DNA from: Acidobacteriota bacterium
GTDB lineage: Bacteria > Acidobacteriota > Thermoanaerobaculia > Gp7-AA8
Reading direction: 5' to 3'
NCBI GenBank assembly: GCA_019244185.1
Contig: JAFATB010000023.1
Coordinates: forward strand, 62,001 to 126,000
Length of the DNA stretch: 64,000 nucleotides
Of this stretch, positions 59,718 to 64,000 are shown one piece after another. The first letter of the stretch is position 1; the number at the start of each line of letters is the position of its first letter. A program made the position numbers and the translations under genes. The notes beneath the pieces were generated by a model that was not told where the DNA came from, made no database searches, and saw only the letters and a list, made by a program, of their open reading frames with translations.

Positions 59718-61550
59718 ATGATGAAACGCGCCGCCTGCCTCGCGATTCTTCTCGCCCAGCTCTTCGCCGTCGCCGCGTACGCCGATGCACTCGACGACCT
59801 CGCGGGACTCTGGAAGGCGAAGAAGCGCTTCGGCCCCGACGCGCGCGGCACGCTGCTGATCGAGAAGGATGGTGATGCATACATCGCCGACTTCGCCGGC
59901 TGGCGCGTGCCGCTGCGTGCCGACGGCGACGAGCTGACCTTCGCGCTGCCGAACGGCGCGGGCGACTTTCGCGGCAAGTTCGAGAACGGCAAGCTGCGCG
60001 GACACTGGATCAAAGCGGCCACGGCGGGGAACTCCGACCGCGCGGTGACGCCGGTGCTGCTCGCGCCCGACGGCGCGCAACGCTGGCGCGGCACCGTCGC
60101 GCCGCTCGAAGACGAATTCACGTTCTATCTGCTGCTGCAGAAACGCGCGGACGGCACGCTCGGCGCGCTGCTGCGCAATCCGGAGCGCGACGCCGGCACG
60201 TCGCAGTATCCGGCCGATCATCTGACGCGCGACGCCGCGAACGTGACGTTGATCGGCAAGCGCGGCGGCAAGGACGTCGAGGTCTCGCACGGGACGTACG
60301 ACGCGGAGCGCCAAGTCTTGACGTTCGTCTTTGCGGGGCGCGGCGGCACGTACGACTTCGAGCGCGAGGACGACCGCAGCGAGTTCTATCCGCGCGGCAA
60401 ACATCCGGCGCGTTACACGTACCACGCTCCGCCCGCGCTCGACGACGGCTGGCCGGTCGCGACGCTCGCGGATGCCGGCCTCTCGCGCGTCGCCGTCGAG
60501 CAGTTCATCCAGCACATCCTCGAGCTGCCGATGGAAGCGCCCGACGCCATTCAGCTCGACGGCATCCTCGTGGCGCGCCACGGCAAGCTCGTGCTCGAGG
60601 AGTACTTCCACGGCCAGAACCGCGAGCGCCTGCACGACACGCGCTCCGCCGCGAAGAGCCTCACCGCCGTCGTCATCGGCGCGGCGATGCAGGCGGGCGC
60701 GCCGTTGCATCTCGACAGCCGCGTGTACGAGGTGATGAACGCCGGCAAGTTTCCGAACGATCTCGAGCCGGCGAAGAAGACGATGACGCTCGAACATCTG
60801 CTCACGATGTCGTCCGGCTACTTCTGCGACGACACGAACGACGCGGCGCCCGGCAACGAAGAGACGATGACCGATCAGACCGAGGAGCCGGATTTCTATC
60901 GCTATACGCTGCGCGTGCCGCTGGTCACGCCGCCCGGCGAGAACTCCGTCTATTGCAGCGCGAGCCCGAACCTCGCCCTCGGCATGCTCGGCGCCGCGAC
61001 GAACGAGTCGCCGCTCTACGCCTTCGAGCGCCTCGTCGCCGCGCCGATGAAGATGACGCGCTACTCGTGGTTCCTCGACCCCGCGGGCCATCCGTACGGC
61101 GGCGGCGGCGCGCGCGTGCTCCCGCGCGACTTTCTGAAGCTCGGGCAGCTCATGCTCAACGGCGGTACGTGGGAAGGAAAGCGCATCCTCAGCCGCGAGT
61201 TCGCCGCGCGCGCGACCTCGCGCCTCTATCACCTGCGCAACGTCTACTACGGCTATCTCTGGTGGAACTTCGACTATCCGTACAAAGATCGCTTCTTGCA
61301 GGCGTACGCCGCCCTCGGCGCGGGCGGGCAGACGCTCACCGTCATCCCCGAGCTCGACCTCGTCGTCGGCACGTGGGCGGCGAACTACGGCAGCGGCTCC
61401 GGCACGCGCGAGGCGGGCACGAACCTCATCCCGCGCCTGCTGCTGCCGGCGGTGCTCGAGGCGGGCGACGATCCGAACACGTCGCTGCGCGAGCACGCGT
61501 TCAAGAATCCCTACGGGCCGTCGAAGGACGGCAGCCGCGTGAAGGAGTGA
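59718..61550 (+). CDS. Serine hydrolase, beta-lactamase class C family, with N-terminal beta domain
   Basis: 610 residues from the ATG at 59718 (the next codon is also ATG). Signal peptide AACLAILLAQLFAVAAYA. Residues 25-230 form a beta-rich domain (GTLLIEKDGDAYIADFAGW, LRGHWIKA). The catalytic part starts near 250: SxxK at 310-313 (TRSAAKSLTA), the Tyr motif as YCSASPNLALGM and a late GAGGQTLTVIPELDLVV. It is a periplasmic esterase or peptidase of unknown substrate. A shared hairpin lies over its stop. Confidence 0.85.
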   Translation: MMKRAACLAILLAQLFAVAAYADALDDLAGLWKAKKRFGPDARGTLLIEKDGDAYIADFAGWRVPLRADGDELTFALPNGAGDFRGKFENGKLRGHWIKAATAGNSDRAVTPVLLAPDGAQRWRGTVAPLEDEFTFYLLLQKRADGTLGALLRNPERDAGTSQYPADHLTRDAANVTLIGKRGGKDVEVSHGTYDAERQVLTFVFAGRGGTYDFEREDDRSEFYPRGKHPARYTYHAPPALDDGWPVATLADAGLSRVAVEQFIQHILELPMEAPDAIQLDGILVARHGKLVLEEYFHGQNRERLHDTRSAAKSLTAVVIGAAMQAGAPLHLDSRVYEVMNAGKFPNDLEPAKKTMTLEHLLTMSSGYFCDDTNDAAPGNEETMTDQTEEPDFYRYTLRVPLVTPPGENSVYCSASPNLALGMLGAATNESPLYAFERLVAAPMKMTRYSWFLDPAGHPYGGGGARVLPRDFLKLGQLMLNGGTWEGKRILSREFAARATSRLYHLRNVYYGYLWWNFDYPYKDRFLQAYAALGAGGQTLTVIPELDLVVGTWAANYGSGSGTREAGTNLIPRLLLPAVLEAGDDPNTSLREHAFKNPYGPSKDGSRVKE

Positions 61551-61564
61551 GCTACTTCTTCACG
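61538..61564. terminator. 11-bp hairpin spanning two convergent stops
   Basis: CGTGAAGGAGT (61538-61548) pairs with 61554-61564 with one G-U, loop of five. It covers the stops of the serine hydrolase and the enoyl-CoA hydratase genes, so coding ends and termination signal coincide. Confidence 0.5.
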
Positions 61565-62307
61565 GTGCGCGCGAGATAGTCGCGGATGTGCGCATGCGTC
61601 TCGGGCGCACTCCAGAGTTCGCGCACGTCGCCGTCGAACTCCGCGGCGTAGTGTTTCGCGCGCGAGATCGCCGCATCGCGCAGCTGGCGCTTCGTCGCGG
61701 CGAATGCCTGCGCCGGCACCGACGCGAGCTGGCGCGCGACCGCGCTCGCGCGCGCGGGCAGCTCGTCGATGGCCACGACTTCGTCGACCAGACCGACGCG
61801 CAGCGCGTCGTCCGGCGGCAGCGTGCGGCCGCTGTAGATCAAGGCCTGCAGATGCTGCGGCGGGACGACGAAGCGCACCGCCTCGAGCACGCTCGGCGGA
61901 AACGGCACGCCGACGAGGAGCTCCGGCATGCCGATGCGGCCGTTGCCCTGCGCCATCAGCCGGTAGTCGCCGGCCAGCGTGAGGATGCAGCCGCCGGCGA
62001 TGGCGTGGCCGTTCGCCGCGACGACGAGCGGCTTCGGCAGCGCGAACACTTCGAGCAGCATGCGCGAGAGCGCGGGGACGAACTGCTCGGCGTACGCGCG
62101 TCCGCCGTCGGTGAGGCGGAAGAGATCGACGCCCGCCGAGAAGATCGAGCCGGTGCCAGTGAGGATCGCCACGCGGATGCTCTCGTCCGCCGCGACTTCC
62201 GCGAACGCGCGGGCGATGCCGTCGACGAGCTCGATATCCATCGCGCTCGCTTTTCCGTGCGCGAGGCGAAGCGTGGCGATGGAGTCGGCGTCGGTGCGTT
62301 CGATCAT
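61552..62307 (-). CDS. Enoyl-CoA hydratase/isomerase family protein
   Basis: 251 residues. Crotonase fold: ATLRLAHGKASAMDIELVDG, the oxyanion segment ILTGTGSIFSAGVDLFRLTDGG, and AANGHAIAGGCILTLAGDYRLMAQ. MPELLVGVPFPPSVLEAVRF lacks the second catalytic glutamate of classical hydratases in an obvious place, so an isomerase or other crotonase reaction is possible. It begins 10 bases after the M20 gene stop. Confidence 0.88.
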   Translation of the reverse strand: MIERTDADSIATLRLAHGKASAMDIELVDGIARAFAEVAADESIRVAILTGTGSIFSAGVDLFRLTDGGRAYAEQFVPALSRMLLEVFALPKPLVVAANGHAIAGGCILTLAGDYRLMAQGNGRIGMPELLVGVPFPPSVLEAVRFVVPPQHLQALIYSGRTLPPDDALRVGLVDEVVAIDELPARASAVARQLASVPAQAFAATKRQLRDAAISRAKHYAAEFDGDVRELWSAPETHAHIRDYLARTVKK

Positions 62308-62314
62308 GCCGCGG

Positions 62315-62320
62315 ATTCTA
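62315..62320 (-). promoter_or_regulatory. -10-like TAGAAT before the enoyl-CoA hydratase gene
   Basis: TAGAAT ends seven bases before the ATG at 62307; its TAG is the stop codon of the upstream gene, so the match could be partly chance. Confidence 0.35.
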
Positions 62321-63766
62321 CTGGGCGCGCATCAGCTGCCGGTAGAAGCGGATCGCGTCGAAGTAGCCGCTCACCGCCACGCGCTCGTTCGTGCCGTGAA
62401 TGCGGTCGAGGTCGGGCTCGCGCAGCGGCAGCGGCACGAAGCGGTAGACGTTGCGCGTGAGCGGCTCGAAGTGACGCGAGTCGGTCGCGCCCATCAGCAG
62501 ATACGGCGCGACGAGCGCGTCGGGATCGACCGCGCGCACGGCGCGTTGCACGCGTTGGAACTGCGGCGCCGACGGATCCGCCACCGGCGACGGCTCCCAC
62601 GCCTCGCCGAAGAGACGCACGCGCGTGTGCGGATCATCGATCGCGCGGCGCACGTGCGCGACGACGTCCGCGATCGTGTCGCCCGGCAGGGTGCGGAAGT
62701 TGATGACGGCGCGCGCGTACGCGGGGATCACGTTGTCCTTCACGCCGCCGCCGATGATCGTCGGCGCGATGGTGGTGCGCAGCATGGCGTTGATCGAATG
62801 CGACTCCTTCGCCTGCAGCGCCAGCAGCGGCTCGAAGAGCCAGAGGTTCGCGAGGACGATGCGCGGCCCGAATGCCACCTCCGGCGCGAGCCAGCGGAAC
62901 ATCTCCGCCGCCGCGCCGCGCACGCCCGCGCGGAACGGCGCGTTCTGCACGCGGTCGACCGCGGCGGCGATCGCGCCGACTTCCGTGCGCGGCGGCGGCA
63001 TCGACGAGTGTCCGCCTTTGCCGCTCGCGCTCAGCTCGATGCTGGCGAGTCCCTTCTCCGCGATGCCGATGAGAGCGACCGGCTTGGTCGTTCCCTCGAT
63101 CGCACCGGTCATGATCGCGCCGCCTTCGTCGAGCACGGCGTCGAGCTTCACGCCGCGCGCGGCCAGCAGTTTCGCGATGCGCGCGGCGCCGCGCGAGCCG
63201 CCGAGCTCCTCGTCTTCGCCGAACGAGAAGAGGAGCGTCCGCCGCGGTCGCCATCCTTCGGCGAGCAGCGACTCCGCTGCTTCGAGGATCGCGATCACCG
63301 TCACCTTGTCGTCGAGCGTGCCGCGACCCCAGACGTAGCCGTTCGCGACCGCGCCGCTGAACGGCGGCTGCTCCCACCGCGACTCGGTGCCCGGCTCGAC
63401 CGGCACGACGTCGTAGTGACCCATCAGCAACTGCGGCGCGAGCGACGGATCGCTGCCGCGCCACGTGTAGAGCAAACTGCGCCCGACGACCTCGCGCTGC
63501 AGCGACGCATGCACGCGCGGATACGCCTGCGCGACCCAGGCGATGAACGCGGCGTGATCTGTCGGTTGATTTTGCTCTTCGAACGAGATCGTCCGGAACT
63601 GGATCGCGCGCGAGAACCGCTGCAACGCGAGCGTGCGATCGATCGTCAGCGGCGGCGCGGGCGTGGCCGGAAGCTGCCGCGACGCCAGCGCAAACGCGCG
63701 CGTGATGAGGATGCCGCCGAGGACGACGACGATCAGCAGCAGAATCGCGAGCAGCCGTTTGATCAC
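62318..63766 (-). CDS. M20-family metallopeptidase with N-terminal membrane anchor (PM20D1-like)
   Basis: 482 residues from the GTG at 63766, which overlaps the upstream stop (GTGA). One hydrophobic helix (residues 4-23) anchors it. Metal-site motifs: LLMGHYDVVPVEPG, WGRGTLDDK and FSFGEDEELGGSRGA, then SGKGGHSSMPP in the dimerisation domain and a late GATDSRHF. This matches the carboxypeptidase S/PM20D1 branch, which acts on dipeptides or N-acyl amino acids. Confidence 0.9.
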   Translation of the reverse strand: MIKRLLAILLLIVVVLGGILITRAFALASRQLPATPAPPLTIDRTLALQRFSRAIQFRTISFEEQNQPTDHAAFIAWVAQAYPRVHASLQREVVGRSLLYTWRGSDPSLAPQLLMGHYDVVPVEPGTESRWEQPPFSGAVANGYVWGRGTLDDKVTVIAILEAAESLLAEGWRPRRTLLFSFGEDEELGGSRGAARIAKLLAARGVKLDAVLDEGGAIMTGAIEGTTKPVALIGIAEKGLASIELSASGKGGHSSMPPPRTEVGAIAAAVDRVQNAPFRAGVRGAAAEMFRWLAPEVAFGPRIVLANLWLFEPLLALQAKESHSINAMLRTTIAPTIIGGGVKDNVIPAYARAVINFRTLPGDTIADVVAHVRRAIDDPHTRVRLFGEAWEPSPVADPSAPQFQRVQRAVRAVDPDALVAPYLLMGATDSRHFEPLTRNVYRFVPLPLREPDLDRIHGTNERVAVSGYFDAIRFYRQLMRAQ

Positions 63767-64000
63767 GCCGGCCGCGCCTCGATGTACGCCATCGGAATCG
63801 TCAGCGTGAGCGTGCCGTGCGCGTCGAGCCGCGTCCGCAGCTCGCGAAAGACGTCCTGCCGTTCTTCCCGCGCGACGTCTTTCCACGCTTCCAGAAAGCC
63901 GAGCTTGATGAAGTAATGGTCGAGCAGCGCCGTGCCGCTCGCGAAGCGCATCGTGCCGCGGCGCTCGACCACGCGGACGACGTGGAAGCCGCCGTCTTCG
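63763..64000 (-). CDS. SAM-dependent methyltransferase C-terminus (cut by window edge)
   Basis: About 79 residues remain, open at the right edge. The segment MRFASGTALLDHYFIKLGFLEAW, then a helix, and LTLTIPMAYIEARP is typical of the C-terminal end of class I methyltransferases of the ubiE/11 type. The catalytic part lies outside the window. It overlaps the peptidase start by 4 bases. Confidence 0.6.
   Translation of the reverse strand, partial: EDGGFHVVRVVERRGTMRFASGTALLDHYFIKLGFLEAWKDVAREERQDVFRELRTRLDAHGTLTLTIPMAYIEARPA

Noticed and set aside
61979-63916. A 645-codon plus-strand open frame opposite the M20 peptidase
   Set aside because: Shadow frame; the peptidase metal-site motifs on the minus strand are decisive.

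Overview
This is a 64 kb window of uniformly GC-rich DNA (roughly two thirds G+C by eye) from a Gram-negative-type bacterium. Evidence for an outer membrane is a POTRA/beta-barrel protein, a lipoprotein, an ExbD-like protein and a polysaccharide ABC exporter. A eukaryote-type Ser/Thr kinase fused to PD40/TolB-like repeats, very tight gene packing with 4-bp ATGA/GTGA overlaps, and many short leaderless-looking promoters would fit Acidobacteriota or a neighbouring phylum. That placement is inference; no rRNA or marker gene is present. There is one tRNA (Glu, CUC) and no CRISPR, prophage or transposase.

Layout. 0-16 kb: a mix of housekeeping and accessory genes. These are a TetR end, an SRPBCC protein, a rhamnulose-phosphate aldolase/dehydrogenase, a ferritin-like/VIT1 iron exporter, a pseudopilin-like secreted protein behind a well-defined promoter/operator, a mazEF cassette between repeat sequences, the PD40 kinase, an MFS transporter, a molybdate transporter whose binding protein and permease are one polypeptide, a DUF3574 lipoprotein, a YcaQ-type DNA glycosylase and a doxX-marR pair. 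16-20.7 kb: a compact leftward operon of outer-membrane barrel, small secreted protein, sensor kinase and NtrC-type regulator. 20.9-24.2 kb: DOPA dioxygenase-like, YceI and GMC oxidoreductase genes.

24.2-38.6 kb is a surface-polysaccharide locus: an ABC exporter pair, an initiating polyprenyl-phosphate sugar transferase, a GDP-mannose-dehydratase-like epimerase, a membrane glycosyltransferase and six further glycosyltransferase proteins. Two of these carry two catalytic domains each. 38.6-45 kb: EamA and AhpD-like genes facing a MocR regulator with a visible operator, a lipase, a serine hydrolase and a cation-diffusion facilitator. 45-47.2 kb holds a decayed membrane-protein gene, a lower-GC glycosidase and the tRNA.

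47.2-52.1 kb: hemerythrin, ChaB-like, myo-inositol-3-phosphate synthase, and a rightward HD-domain / methyltransferase / glycosidase operon. The glycosidase appears to be a circularly permuted clan-A barrel, which is the most unusual protein seen. 52.1-52.6 kb: hicAB bounded by short inverted repeats. 52.7-64 kb: amino-acid permease with ExbD-like and YciI-like genes; an MsrA / Rieske-FMN reductase / unknown / GIDE-like operon; an acrylyl-CoA-reductase-like gene; a serine hydrolase; enoyl-CoA hydratase; an M20 peptidase; and a methyltransferase end cut by the window.

The strongest global signal is regulatory. At about ten genes, on both strands, a TANNNT hexamer sits 6-8 bases before an ATG or GTG start, which implies transcripts that begin at or next to the start codon.
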